Assembly: GCA_034509495.1 (NCBI GenBank)
Contig: CM067509.1
Location: 6,265,288-6,329,287 of the forward strand
DNA: 64,000 bases
Source: Acestrorhynchus altus
Taxonomy: Eukaryota > Chordata > Actinopteri > Characiformes > Acestrorhynchidae
Reading direction: 5' to 3'
The notes beneath the pieces were generated by a model. The model made no database searches. It was not told where the DNA came from and was given only the letters and a program-made list of their open reading frames with translations. Position numbers and translations under genes: made by a program. Positions 9,110-21,054 of this stretch are shown here, one piece after another (position 1 is the first letter of the stretch; each line of letters begins with the position of its first letter).

Positions 9110-9474
9110 TTTGAAAGAGAATGGCCTGCGTTTATGCACTCAGAATTATACTGATCACTCCACATGAGCCTCACGGGCTTGATGGGAGGACAGGGGGAGC
9201 GAGAACGAGGGGGAGATTGAGCGAGTGGGTTTTTGCCTTTCTCTTGACGGCGTCTCATGGTACTGATTGTGGCTTGATGGCTGGGTGAGGTCAGAGCAGA
9301 TGTGAGGGTTAAATATATGCAGCAGTGACTGCAGAACTCATTACAGATCCAGTGGGGGATGGTCTTCTCTCCTGTGTGTGATCACAGATGAAGAGACCAG
9401 TGTCACCAGTAGATGTCTGACGCTGTGAGACAGCAGCATGACGACCAGTTCAACATCTTAATTGGGTTGGATTT

Positions 9475-9705
9475 TATCTGGAAAGGAGGTCCGTACGCTG
9501 GTGATCCATAACATCAGCCTCTTTTGTAATACTGGTTGGGTCCCCATGTGATGGAGATGAGGTGGATTGGTGATCCAACATCCTGAGCTCAATGAGCTTG
9601 TCACTGCATGCAATCGGATCCTCACAGCAATGTGAGCTCTTTTTAATAGCCATGATTTCAGAAGAAACAATGAGCTGGTGTCCCACAACTTTTGTCCATA
9701 TAATG
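9475..9705 (-). mobile_element. Family B Tc1-like MITE, minus orientation, partial
   Basis: Ends in TGTCCCACAACTTTTGTCCA and TATAA, the terminal inverted repeat of family B. Inside is TGCAATCGGATCCTCACAGC, shared with 61975-62010, and a stretch matching the interior of the 39320-39662 copy in reverse. Confidence 0.65.
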
Positions 9706-10599
9706 CCCAATGCTGACCCAGATGTTTTGACCCAGTTTTTTGGGAGGCCAAAAGGTTGTGGATTTGAGAAATGATGCCAGTGCAGATGCCTAACCTGTAG
9801 GAGTTCCAGGATCCAGGTTTTGGATGTTCCCACAATCCGTCTGAAGGAAGATCTCTGGAGCAATATCATCTGGCTGCTGCTTGGGTCTGTAGGCCTGAAG
9901 CATCAGTTAGACACACTCCTGAGTGAAAACAAAGCCTAGTCTTCTACAACTGTTGTAGAAGACCTCCACTGCCTTCTCCATTGGAAGAGAGCCAGGTGGT
10001 CAAAGCTCTCTCTCTCTCTCCATCACTTCTTCAAACAGTTCTAGCTCCTATTTTTCACCAGCAGGAGTCAGACACAATCGATCGTCTGCAGTAATGTAGG
10101 GTCCTGATCCCGTATGATCTATTCCTGACAAAGAACGACAGATGTTTGGTAGGAGTACTGGTTTGTACATTGTGGGTTGCACTAGAGGAGACCCATCAGG
10201 CACAGAACTGCCCCTGCAGAATGGGGCGGAGCTCCTCAGTGCAGAACAGACATGTTCATGCTCTTTACTTGCTCAGGCTCTTATCTCAGGCTTTCTTTCT
10301 CCAACAAGTCAGAATGACTTCCCTTCTAATCTGTGTGTGTGTTGCTGATAAGATTAGAAGCTCAGTGAGGTCTTGGATATACAAAATCACACTGAGATTG
10401 AGAGCGCCCCCTATCGGTAAAGTAGCTTTAATGCATGCTGAAGACAGGAGTCAGATGTTTGACCCATCCCCCAATCCAGCACTTACAGGAACCTGGAATA
10501 TCACATAAAATAATAATACAAATAAAAATAATGCAGTGATTTAACTCACGATCCAGCCCATGTTTCCACATTCAGTGGGGGCTCAAAGGCTTTTTTTTT
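9706..10599. other. Intron, unassigned; possible decayed element 9706-10120
   Basis: The minus strand of 9474-9869 stays open for over 120 codons but resembles no family I recognise and overlaps the family B MITE, so it is not called a gene. A short (TC)n lies near 10005-10020. Confidence 0.3.
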
Positions 10600-11105
10600 C
10601 TCCTCTCACTGTCCACTCTGTCAGCTCCTCTGATCACACAGGAGCTCTCTGTGGTTCTATAATTCCAGACTGTAGTTCATCTGTTTCTCTGCAGACTTTA
10701 TTCTCCTCCTTTCACCCTGATATTCAATGATCAGGACCCCACAGGACCACCACAGTGCAGATATGATGTGGGTGGTGGGTCATTCTCAGCACTGCAGTCA
10801 CACTGACATGGTGGTGGTGTGTCAGACACAGCAGTGATGCTGGAGTGTTTAAACACTGTGTCCACTCACTGTCCACTCTATTAGACACTCCTACCGAGTG
10901 TCTCCACCTTGTAGATGTAAAGTCAGAGACGGAAGCTCATCTGTTTCTGCACAGTTTGTGTTGGTCGTCCTCTAGTCCTTCATCAGTGCTCACAGGACGC
11001 TGCTCACAGGACGCTGTCGGCTGGATGTTCCTGGTTGGTGGACTGTTCTCAGTCCAGCAGTGACACTGAGGGGTTGAAACACTCCAGCAGCACTGCTGGG
11101 TCTGA
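10600..11105 (+). mobile_element. Family A element, one of the longest copies
   Basis: Runs from CACTGTCCACTCTGTCAGCT through GACTTTATTCTCCTCCTTTC, the GATCAGGACCCCACAGGACC segment, the second half starting CACTGTGTCCACTCACTGTC, and GCTCACAGGACGCTG twice, to the CCAGCAGCACTGCTG terminus. It shows the internal order of the family best. Confidence 0.8.
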
Positions 11106-11330
11106 ACCAGTTGGGATTTCTTGTGTCTTAAGGAATCTTTCTCTAACTGGTGTTCTTTGAGCTTTGAAAAGGTCCTTCACACTCATGCATCTATTTTTGG
11201 GTTCTTTCAGGAATCAAAAGTGATTGTTCTTCTAAGGATCACAGGTAGCACCTTTACTTTTAAGAGTGTACCAGAGAAGTTCCTTTGATTGCACTCACTT
11301 GTGGTTCTTTGGGGAATCAAGAGGAACCAA
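11106..11330. mobile_element. Family I MITE-like copy (AGAACCCTT/GGTTCTTT type)
   Basis: Repeated GGTTCTTT, GTTCTTTGAG and GGTTCTTTCAGGAATC words flank CTTTTAAGAGTGTACC, typical of a teleost MITE with long inverted ends. The boundaries are unclear. Confidence 0.4.
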
Positions 11331-11498
11331 AATCTGCTTTTTCTATTTTAATTCCTCTCACTGCTCGGCGGTGCCACCAGCATCACATGGGTTTTTAAAT
11401 CAGCCATGTATATTCATTAAAGTTAGTCATGTATATTCATTTTGGCTGCCCGCTCTTAATAATCAGGTTAGAGTCTGTGCGCCAGATGGACCTCTCCT

Positions 11499-11500
<2 letters not shown>

Positions 11501-11558
<58 letters not shown>
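11501..11558. repeat. (GT)n microsatellite
   Basis: 29 uninterrupted GT units. Confidence 0.98.
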
Positions 11559-11559
<1 letters not shown>

Positions 11560-12237
11560 TTGGTGAGGCCTCTACTTTAATCACTTGGTGTTTCCTGCTG
11601 ACCGTCTACTGAATTTGTTCCAGTCAAGTGGTGGAGATTCTGGCCTGCTGCCCCTCACCTGTGTGAGCGAGTCAGATGCTATCTGTCCTCCTTCCACAGT
11701 CGCTCGTTTTTCTCCCTGTCTCTCCGACTGTCTTTCTGTCTCCGTACAGGAATTGCTCTATTTGGGGAGCAAGTGATGTGTCACAGTCTCTCAGCTGTGC
11801 CTCTCGTACCGTAGACGGACACTTCCATCTCAGGGCTTAGGCAAAGCGTCGTCACAGGGGGACAGTCGAGTGTAGCGCTGCCATTTGTGAAAACAACACT
11901 TGGATTCCTTTTGTGCGGCTTGGCCAGTGACAGTGTTCCGAACAAAAGAAGGAAGATGATAGTGTGATTCAGGAGGAGCAGATGAGCAGCAGGACCAGTT
12001 GCGTGCCATTGTGTGCAAAGCAGCTGTACAGAATGTGTACAAGGCAAGGCCACGTTCGAGACAATGCCAGGAACAATGTCCAACACACAAAGCAGTGTTT
12101 TAATAGCAGGAAGTGAGTGAAAGACTTTGTAGGAACTTTAGGAATCTGAAGTCATTAGCCTTCTCCATCCCTGATGGATCCCTTGCTGAAGGTTTGAACC
12201 CCTAAAATATAGGGACATTGTGCTAAAGAACCCGTAT
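11559..12237. other. Intron, nothing recognised
   Basis: Unique-looking; opposing open frames near 11780-12090 have no recognisable domain. Confidence 0.35.
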
Positions 12238-12425
12238 TACAGGGGTCACCAGCTCTGCTCCTGGAGGTCTACCTTCCTGTAGACTGTAGATTCAACCCTA
12301 ATCCCCCCACCTGATCCAATTCATTACTACCTTCAGAAGTTCTTGATTGGCTGAATTGGGTGTGTTAGATTTGGGTTGATGTGGCTGCAGGAAGGTGACT
12401 CTGGGAGTCTAATGGCTGATTATTG
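12238..12425. mobile_element. Family G element, near full length
   Basis: Begins GGGGTCACCAGCTCTGCTCC and TGGAGGTCTACCTTCCTGTA, continues through ATTCAACCCTAATCC, ATTGGCTGAATTGGGTGTG and GATGTGGCTGCAGGAAGG. The same terminal segment is expanded in tandem at 54675-55050. Confidence 0.6.
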
Positions 12426-13919
12426 CACCATTTGGCAGTACACCTGTGGTCCACTATAACTGATAGACTCGCACAGGTGTCACAGTTGACCAAAGGCAGT
12501 GTGTTGCATAGTGGAGATCCAAGCATGTCTGCTTTTATTGCAGCAAAGCTCTAAAGGTAGAAGAACTTCAGAGAGCACAAGAGTGGTACAGTTACTTGGA
12601 ATGCCAGCCCTGCACTTTCCTGCTGAGGGCATGCAGAGTAGGCCGCAGTTGTCTCAATGCATCTCTAGGAAGACTGACTGGAGCAAGGCTTTTTGAAAGT
12701 GCTTGAATAGCCTGGAGGGTCTCCCCTGGCAGAATACTGCCTCAAGGTCAGGTACGGTTTTCTGCCTCTCTTTGGGAAAATAATCAAATGTAGACTAGAA
12801 TTCAGAAAGGGAACGAGGGATGAACTGCAAGTCCTAGGTTTGTTTTGACATCAAAGCCTGAATGGTGATGTGACGGAGAGCTGAGTGATGAGTGATGGTC
12901 AGCTGAGGTCAGTGATGAGATGTAATGAAGAGACAGTCACTGATCATTACAGACGGCAGGAGAAGCAGGGTAGGAGTAGGACTGTTCTAGCTATTGTTTG
13001 GATGATATTTAGTATTTTTAAATAATTTAATAACAATATTATTGTCAGTGGTGATACCCAGACGTACAGCACACATGAAACTGGTTTCAGTTTTTGTGTA
13101 AAGGTCAGTCTATGTCTTCATAGAATACAGCAAGACTGTATCCCTCACTAAGACTTTGGACTTTATCCACAAACAGAACAGAACCGCATGACTGGCTCAG
13201 ATTCATGCAAGGAAACAATGGGCAATATCGAGGTCGGTGACGTAATTATCCAGCAGGCCTAGATAGGAGAATGGCACACTTGGTCTTCCAATCAACTTAC
13301 TACAACCACATCAGGACCATGCCTACCATTCCAACCATCACCCAGCGTCCTCCCTGATCTTCCAAAGAAGCTACGCCTCTTTTTCAATTTATTATTCTAA
13401 TGACTGAAGACCAGGGTGGTTTTATAAGAGCCATCAGGAATACAATCTTTTATTGTGATGATTTTATGGGGATAAAACCTTGGGCCTGCTTCATTAGTGT
13501 TCCTTCAAGCTCCATTATGAAACGTTTAGGGGGTTGAGGCTGTATAATGTACCAGGGACTTCACACCGAGTAGAACAGCAGTAGCTCATTAACATCAACC
13601 GTAGTGCAGAAACCTGAGCCAGGCATGACGCTGCTCTGCTGGGCAGAGACATTCACTTTTGCGGTGTAAGTGAACATAGTGCAGCATTGTAGTGTAGATG
13701 GAAACCTCAACTGCATATAAATGTAATCCTGTGTAATCCCAGACATGTGATAACCGTGCTCACGACGACCATCTGTCAAGTTGTGTTTCTTCAGCGAGTC
13801 TTGAGATGTGCCTACAGCAACTTTTGATAGCAGTCTTAATACAGTGGATGTCCTTTCTCTGTATAATCCCTTTAAAACCTCTATTTTAGGCTAATGATAC
13901 CTGCTGGATTATGCTCTGG
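12426..13919. other. Intron, nothing recognised
   Basis: About 1.5 kb of unique-looking sequence, AT-rich at 13005-13050. No exon, repeat family or RNA gene identified. Confidence 0.35.
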
Positions 13920-14095
13920 CTGTCTGTTGCAGGAGTGGCCCACTGGGTTATTGATCACGGGGGTTGATATGCTGTCACTGTTTGGTTCTTGAGCAAGGCC
14001 CTCAACCCTCTTTGCTTCAGGGGCACTGTAGCATGGCTGACCCTATGCTCTGACCTCAGCTTTCCAAGCCCCAGAAGAGAAAAATCGATACGATT
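13920..14095 (+). repeat. SINE E, tRNA-derived tail
   Basis: GTTCTTGAGCAAGGCCCTCA, ACCCTCTTTGCTTCAGGGGC, then TGTAGCATGGCTGACCCTATGC and CCCAGAAGAGAAAAA match a widespread teleost SINE body. The head is degraded (CACTGGGTTATTGATCACGG). Confidence 0.6.
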
Positions 14096-14404
14096 TATTG
14101 TAGACGAGTTCAAAAAACGATTATGACATTAAACACCTCCTGTCCAGCAGCTGGGTGGAACACTTTAACTGTAGATTAACCCTTAAGGGGAAGGAATTCC
14201 GTTCCGTGACATGCATGCACTCAGAGGAGTCGGATTCTGGCAGGGAGGCAGAACTCGGCACAACACCAGCTCACCGAATTCGCTGTATCCTGATGTCAGA
14301 TGCAGACTTCTCGATGTATTAATCAGTGCCAATCAGGGCTGGGCAATATATGAAATGTGTTTTATATATGATAAATGTTATTGTGATACATAAGATTTTT
14401 TTGA

Positions 14405-14665
14405 ACATATCATGGAGTGCTTAATGACCACTGACCAGCATGACCAGCAAGGCCAAACTGGTTGACCAGCTTGACCAGCTGGACCCTGGATGATCAAAAT
14501 TTTATGTACCATACACTTTACGGGTCAAGTGCTTCCCAGCTTTCAAGTTTAGGATATGTTTTAGCCTGGATGACCAGCGTTTCAACCACCTTGACAATCA
14601 AAGACCACCATAGACCATCTGAAACCAGCTATCACCTAAAGCTGGTCTTGATGTTTCAGCAGGGC
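14405..14665. mobile_element. Family H element (GACCAGC-rich ends)
   Basis: The left end has repeated TGACCAGC (GACCAGCATGACCAGCAAGG) and the right end has CATCTGAAACCAGCTATCACC and AAAGCTGGTCTTGATGTTTC. The ends are inverted relative to each other. Related copies are at 51650-51880 and 53935-54160. Confidence 0.5.
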
Positions 14666-14915
14666 AAAACTACCTTGGTCCGAAAGTTCCCAAAAAAGGG
14701 TCTACAAGGTAGTGGACACAGATGTGACCTTTTGAAAGAGTCGGCGTAATGACAGCAGACAGGTTAACGGTCTAGGCACACCATTATACGGGATCTCGTT
14801 TGTTATCTTGTATGACTGAGAGTAAATAAGGTCTTGTGGTTTATGAGCCACTACAGGTCACGACAAAGCCTGCAGTTTCCATAGCTCCCAAGTCATAGAT
14901 GTGATGATACATCTT

Positions 14916-15155
14916 AATTCACCACATTCTGCCATTATGCCTCCGCCAATGAAGAGTAAATGAGGGAGCAAGGTTGTGACTCTCACGGGTTTACAGGGGG
15001 ACCAGAGGGAAGATCTCTCCGGCACTTTGCTGCTTCTAAAAGGCTGGCAGCTGGGCATTTGAATATGTCAAGATGCCTCTTTGACACCGTTTTCCCAGAG
15101 ATGGTCCATTTAGCCAGAATGTGGTGTGACTTATTTTAGAGCTTGGTTAATTCGG
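14916..15155. repeat. Local duplication, copy 1 (about 240 bp)
   Basis: AATTCACCACATTCTGCCAT to the TTATTTTAGAGCTTGGTTAA end corresponds base by base with 15417-15658. The best-kept parts are the CTTTGACACCGTT core (about 15080) and the CAGAGATGGTCCATTTAGCC block (about 15098). Confidence 0.9.
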
Positions 15156-15416
15156 TGTAGCCTCCCGGTCTGCAGCCTGGTCCTGGCTCCGATTTGTCAG
15201 TAGCAGCATATGGGGTGGACACCGTACCTACCTAAAAGACCAGACTTCAGATCCACACAGCATCGGGATGGGGCCAGAGCAAATTACGGCATTGGATATC
15301 GTCTGGGCCAGTTTAATGACCTCTTTAATTTTATTCTTAGTCATTTCTCTCTGCTGCAGAAGGATATTGTTGATCCCTACATGGATAACTATCCTCGGAT
15401 ATCGATAATACGTCAG

Positions 15417-15658
15417 AATTCACCACGTCCTGCCATTATGCCTCTGCCAACAAAGAGCAAATGAGGGTGCCATGTTGTGACTCTGTACCACTTACGAGTT
15501 TACAGGGGGTCTGGAGGGAGGATCCAGCACTGTGCTGCTTTTAAAAGCCCAGCAGCTGGGCGTCTGAAAATGTCAAGATGTCTCTTTGACACCGTTCTCC
15601 CAGAGATGGTCCATTTAGCCAGAGACTGGTGTGACTTATTTTAGCACCTGGGTAATTC
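15417..15658. repeat. Local duplication, copy 2 (about 242 bp)
   Basis: Direct-repeat partner of 14916-15155, starting about 500 bases downstream. The 260 bases between the copies are unrelated to either. Nothing in it matches the transposon families in this window. Confidence 0.9.
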
Positions 15659-16594
15659 ATTTGAAAGCCCCATTCAGCGAGAGCTCCTGGAGGTGTTTTG
15701 TTTGCACAGACAGAAATAGACTCAAATATGATGTGCAGAGGCACATGTCAAGGTGCTTTAGCAGTAGGGATCTGCTGTCGTCTGATGCGAACCAGTCCCA
15801 AATGTCTAATTTGGATCTGACATGGGTGGTAATCAAAACTTGGCTGAGAAATGAGGCAACTGGTGCGAGCCAAGCCCATTAGGGACCTGAAACTTGTCCT
15901 CAAATGAGAAGTAAGCGAAGGCGTCTCGCGTCCGGAGTGATAAAGGTGTAACCGACACATCAAGGGAAAGGAAGGCAAATGGAAGGCTTTTGTGGTGGGA
16001 CATCAGAGACGGACCCTCACAGACTCTAAGCACATCAAGGCTAGATGACCTGGCTTCCTTCCAGGCAGTAATTAATTCATCTCAAAGAACCCATGTGTGT
16101 GCAATCTTGCGTGGCACTGTCGAGGCCAAAGGCGAAAAGATTGTCGGGAGAAGAAGAGTGAAATGTGATCACTCTTTGCTCTCTCTCACTCTCTCGCGCT
16201 CTCTCTCTCTCACACAGTTTGCCCCAAGGCAGGGGATGGCTGTCTGTTTTGCCTTGGGCAGGGAAGCTGATCAACTGCCGGACTGTTCTCGCCTGCTCTT
16301 TCATCTGGCTTATGACCGAAGCTTGGGCTCAGATGCTTTAAACCCAAGATCCATATGACCGTGGATATCAAAATTCCTCAGGATGCAAAAAGGCTGCAGC
16401 AGAGCCCATTCCATGCAGACTAAATGGGGTAATGTAGCTGTACCCTCAGAAGGTCCTCGGAAGCATACTGATTCATGGAGCAAAACCTCCACAAGTTTCT
16501 AGTTTCTTCAGTATAGCTGATGACTAGGGTTAGAGTTTGAGGACCACCTTGACACCCACAGGATGCCGTTGACTGATTATTGTAGTCTATTTAG
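15659..16594. other. Repeat-poor block, possible non-coding conserved DNA
   Basis: A balanced-composition unique block following the duplication, containing AGTAATTAATTCATCTC at about 16067 and a short CT run at 16180-16212. No splice-bounded exon recognised. Confidence 0.35.
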
Positions 16595-16700
16595 TTTAAA
16601 AACTCCAGCAGCACTGCTGTGTCTGAGCCACTAGTCCCAGAGCAACACCCTCTAACACACCACCACCATATCTGTGGTGGTCCTGTGGGGTCCTGACCAA
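16595..16700 (+). mobile_element. Family A fragment
   Basis: AAAACTCCAGCAGCACTGCT, CTAACACACCACCACCAT and GTGGTCCTGTGGGGTCCTGA; the segment between is shortened. Confidence 0.7.
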
Positions 16701-17458
16701 ACAGTTGCTCCCAGAAGGAATCAACAGACTGCAATTGATAATATCAGTCTAAAGTTTTAATCATATATTGTTCCTGGCGTATGTTGACTATTAGTACCCA
16801 CATTTTGCAAGCCTCTATAGGTGTTATTTAAGGTACCCAACCTCCATTGCAACTCCTGCTTGCCTGTGATTTAAGAGTTGGAATAGTGTGGAGAATTATC
16901 GAGCCCCTCCGGGAACTAGTTTGTAACTGTCTAAACCATATTGAGCTGTAGGTCAATACGATACCAAGGTATCCCCACTGGAGCGTCTCTTGGGTGTATC
17001 CTACTTTGGTCCCCATTTATCAGCTTGTAATTAGAAGTGTGGAACTTCTGTCTAGCTTTAGCAGAAGACATTCAACATGTGCATCTTCTACAGCACCGAT
17101 TCGAACCCCAGATTCTCCGCAGCATACTCGGCTGATGGGTTTCGACAAAGTCGAGAATTACGGTACTAAATCGAAATCTCTGAAAAAGCTGGGAAAATCA
17201 TCCCAACAGTTAGAACAGCTTTGTCAGGCCTTTTTAAACATTATATCATGTTGAGTGAACATTGTTCAAGTCTCCGTAATGGACAGATGGCTGAGGGAGG
17301 TCCTAGTGGAGCAGCCAGAGGAGGAGTGTGTGAGGAGAAATGAGAAGTGGCAGGCCCAGTCTGAGGCGTGTCACCTTTGATTGAAGTTACTATCCCAGAC
17401 ACAAGCAAGCTCTCTCAAAGACACTGCTGAGAAAAGCACAGTTAGGGAAATGAACGTA
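16701..17458. other. Intron, nothing recognised
   Basis: Unique-looking sequence without supported features. Confidence 0.35.
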
Positions 17459-17530
17459 CGCTATACGGACAAAAGTATTGGGACACCTGCTCATTCACTC
17501 TCTACTGAAATCAAGGGGATTAAAAAGAGT
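17459..17530 (+). mobile_element. Family B MITE end
   Basis: GGACAAAAGTATTGGGACAC followed by CTGCTCATTCACTCTC and AAATCAAGGGGATTAAAAAG, the left terminus of family B. It then passes directly into the 61-bp minisatellite. Confidence 0.8.
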
Positions 17531-18550
17531 TGCCGGCTACCGGACTGTGTTTCTGATACAGTTTCAGTAACTACACTGCCGATCTTTAATACCGGCTACC
17601 GGACTGTGTTTCTGATACAGTTTCAGTAACTACACCGTTACTGATCTTTAATACCGGCTACCGGACTGTGTTTCTGATCCAGTTTCATAACTACACTGCT
17701 GCTGATCTTTAATACGGCTACGGACTGTGTTTCTGATACAGTTTCAGTAACTGCACTGTTACTGATCTTTAATACCACGGCCGGACTGTGTTTCTGATGC
17801 AGTTTCAGTAACCGCCTGTTGCTGATCTTTAACTTCCGGCTACGGACATTTGTGTTTCTGATACAGTTTAAATAACTACTGCTGCTGATCTTTAATACGG
17901 CTACCGGACTGTGTTTCTGATACGGTTTCAGTAACTACACTGCTGCTGATCTTTAATACCCGGCTACCGGACTGTGTTTCCTGATACAGTTTCAGTAACT
18001 ACCTGCTGCTGATCTTCTTACCCGGCTACGGACTGTGTTTCTGATACAGTTTCAGTAACTACACTGCTGCCGATCTTTAATACAGCTACCGGACTGTGTT
18101 TCTGATCAGTTCAGTAACTTCACTGCCTGCTGATCTTTGCCACAACTACCGGACTGTGTTTCTGATCAGTTTTCAGTAACTTCTGCTGCTGATCTTTAAT
18201 ACCGGCTACCGGACCTGTGTTCTGATCAGTTTCAGTAACTACACTGCTGCTGATCTTTAATACGGCTTGTGTTTCTGATCCAGTTTCAGTAACTACACTG
18301 CTGCTGATCTTTAATACCGGCTACTGGACTGTGTTTCTGATACAGTTTCAGTAACTACACTGATACTGATCTTTAATACCGGCTACCGGACTGTTTTTCT
18401 GATACAGTTTCAGTAACTACACTGCTGATCTTTAATACCGGCTACCGGACTGTGTTTCTGATACAGTTTCAGTAACTACACTGATACAGTTTCTGATACG
18501 GTTTCAGTAACTACACTGCTGATCTTTAATACCGGCTACCAGACTGTTTT
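17531..18550. repeat. About 61-bp minisatellite, roughly 16-17 copies
   Basis: The unit is CTACCGGACTGTGTTTCTGA, then TACAGTTTCAGTAACTACAC, then TGCTGCTGATCTTTAATACCGG. Copies differ mainly by one- and two-base indels (ACGGC for ACCGGC, TGATCAG for TGATACAG), less by substitution. The last copies add a partial internal duplication near 18481. Confidence 0.95.
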
Positions 18551-18689
18551 ACTCAGTAGTGGGTTTTAGACTACAATGGTATCATCAGTGGTGTTTTAAT
18601 TTTCCCAGTAAAGCAGTAAAAACTTTAAAACAGAGGTCAAATCTTCAGCAAACATGGATTCATTCATCTTATTATTGAATTCTTCCATT

Positions 18690-18790
18690 GTGAGGGTTGC
18701 AGTAGGCCTGGAATCTACCTGGAATAACTTGGGTACAAGGCAGGAACAGCCCCTGGATGGGTCACCAGTTCATTGTGAGGATGTGTCGCG
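18690..18790 (-). repeat. SINE D tail, reverse orientation
   Basis: GCAGTAGGCCTGGAATCTAC, CTGGAATAACTTGGGTACAAGG and CCCCTGGATGGGTCACCAGT are reversed equivalents of the SINE D 3' half. Confidence 0.5.
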
Positions 18791-19429
18791 GTAAGTCAGG
18801 GTAATAAAAAGCTCTCACACTGATATGAGGGTATCTTGCAGTGGTTTCAAGGCTCTTCTCTGCAACAATCAATCCATCAATCCAGCACAGATATGGGAGG
18901 ACCTGTATACTGACATGCAGTGGATGGTGAATGGTTTGAACTACCTCAGATGGCGTATCAATTCTTGTGTCCAGTGAGGTTGATTATCTTCTTGCATGTG
19001 CAGACAGATGCCTGATGATAACTGGCCCGACTTTCTCTTTCCGTTGGTTAATTTGACCTGCTGTCCTTCTGCATTAGCCTCACAGTGACTGTAATATTAG
19101 AGCGCAGCGTCAGTCAAGCCCCTGCCGTCATCGCCGTCGCTCTCGAGACCAGGATGCGTGTCAGTCCCTTCACCCGCGGACCGTGGCCCACGGGTCATAT
19201 TACTCCAATTGACTTGGGCACCATGTCAGTTTCTCAAAATAGTGGACTAATTAGCCTCAGGGACGTTGACGTCCACAGTTATGGCTTTGGGTCAGAGGTT
19301 TTACTCATTATGGCTACAAATGAGATTTGACCAGTTAGGATTCGGTGGCAGCTGAGTGTCCTGTGACGTTCTAAAGCTGATCCATTACTTTATTAAATCA
19401 TTTTAATTTTTTTGAGATTTTTGTCCCAG
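18791..19429. other. Intron, nothing recognised
   Basis: Unique-looking; a CpG-containing patch at 19110-19200 has an open frame but no recognisable domain. Confidence 0.35.
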
Positions 19430-19590
19430 TTCTTCCTCACTTTGGAGGTTCCAATTCCCCAATCCCACCAGGGCTCTCCCCGTATCACATACCATACTTC
19501 TGACAGTAGGAGGGTGAGGATGATGCATGTGAAATGCCTCTTTTTGAACTACCATCATTGTATCATTGGACAATGGAAATCAGTGTCTCT
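19430..19590 (-). repeat. SINE C fragment
   Basis: CCCCGTATCACATACCATAC, then ACAGTAGGAGGGTGAGGATG, GCATGTGAAATGCCTCTTTT and TGTATCATTGG, the same order as the 38560-38850 copy. Confidence 0.6.
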
Positions 19591-20295
19591 GTATCTAATT
19601 CCAGTGTCTGAATATTTTAATTATCATAACTTCAAAGCTTTTCAGTGTAAAGATGTTGTTGTTATTTCAGTGGCATAAAATGATCTGAAATGATCAGTTC
19701 TGGGATAAAATTTCACCAAAAAAAGATTTTTTATTATCAAAAGCCTAGAATTTGATTCCCTGAAGCTCACCACACCAAACCAGTCCTAATCTTCTGGATA
19801 AGACTGTCAGATAAATGCCATAATATTCGGTGACAGAAAAGGAGTTTCCTTCTTCCTCCAGTTCATCTCGGGACTCCGCAGCATGTTAGACGATGGCCTA
19901 ATTAGAATAATAATGAAAATATCCTCAAGTGTTTTTCTCGAGCCCTCCAGTTTCTGCCTACATCGAGAAATCCATGTCTGAAAAGCGAGGAGACTTCATT
20001 TGCTGGAAGACCCCAAATCACACTTCGTGAATGGATGAAGGAAACTGGCTTTGATTACCCAGTTTCTGGAGAAGCGTCTCTCACTGACGGGAGTGTAGAG
20101 GACTGTTCAAGCAGAATATTATTGTAATATTGTTTAAAATATTAATTATTAATAATCCACAAGGTGTAATACAAGTCCTGGAGCATTAGAAACACCTTTT
20201 TTGGAATTTTTAAACTTGGAAGTCTGTGTTTAAGCCCAGTAACTTTTGGGAACCTGAAGATTTTGCTGTGTTACTTTGATTCCAGTCTAATTTCC
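19591..20295. other. Intron, nothing recognised
   Basis: AT-leaning unique-looking sequence. Confidence 0.35.
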
Positions 20296-20530
20296 AGTCC
20301 AGTGTTTAAACACTCCAGCAGCACCGCTGTGTCTGATACACTCGTACCAGCAACACACACTAACACACCGCCACCATGTCAGTGTGACTGCAGTGCTGAG
20401 AATGACCCCATAGAATGACCCCATAGAATGACCCCATAGAATGACATCATAGCTGCTCTGTGGTGGTCCTTTGGGGTCCTGATCATTGAAGATCAGGGTG
20501 AAAGAAACAGATGGACTAGAACTACTAAGT
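20296..20530 (+). mobile_element. Family A copy with an internal 13-bp tandem expansion
   Basis: Standard family A order, interrupted at about 20398-20450 by four tandem 13-base units (GAATGACCCCATA) grown from the normal GAATGACCCACCACCC segment. Confidence 0.8.
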
Positions 20531-20612
20531 GCTCCTGTGTGGTCAGAGGAGCTGGTCGAATGGGAACTGGTTTCAGTTCTGATTTAGAATCAGAAATCAC
20601 TTTTGCTCTGGA

Positions 20613-20672
20613 GTGCTGGACAAATAGGTAAAGACTGGACAAGTAGGTAAAGACTGGACAAATAGGTAAAGA
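20613..20672. repeat. Short tandem repeat, three 19-bp copies
   Basis: CTGGACAAATAGGTAAAGA is repeated three times (one copy has AAGTAGG). Confidence 0.9.
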
Positions 20673-21054
20673 CGATGTATTTTTTGGCTGAGCGGTCAGA
20701 GGTGCAGAAGTCTAAACTCGGACTCAAGTTCCTGCAGGGTAATAATGACTTGAGTGGAAATAAAATACCCCCCTTAAACAGATACCGAGTATCTGATCTA
20801 GAAACACTGTTTGAAGCCCAGAAGCAGATGTTCCTGGACTCTGCTCCAAATTCATAGGTGTGGCAACAGCTGGACCATCAGAGCAGAATGAATTGAAACC
20901 CACAAGAGGAGCGATCTGTGAAGAGCTGAAGGAAAAGCAGATTCCTCTGATTCTGAAAAGGCTGGAGTATAAAAACGATGTGTATGTAATGTCATTTAAA
21001 CGTTATGTAAAGGAAATGTAAAGACTGATTTGAGTGTAGCTCACATACATTCAA
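20673..21054. other. Intron, nothing recognised
   Basis: Unique-looking sequence. Confidence 0.35.

Noticed and set aside
9458..9869. Two overlapping minus-strand ORFs of 125-131 codons
   Set aside because: Much of the length is the family B MITE; no conserved protein motif is seen.
17531..18550. Regular repeat array that could be mistaken for a CRISPR array
   Set aside because: Head-to-tail units have no unique spacers, and the DNA is clearly vertebrate. It is a minisatellite.
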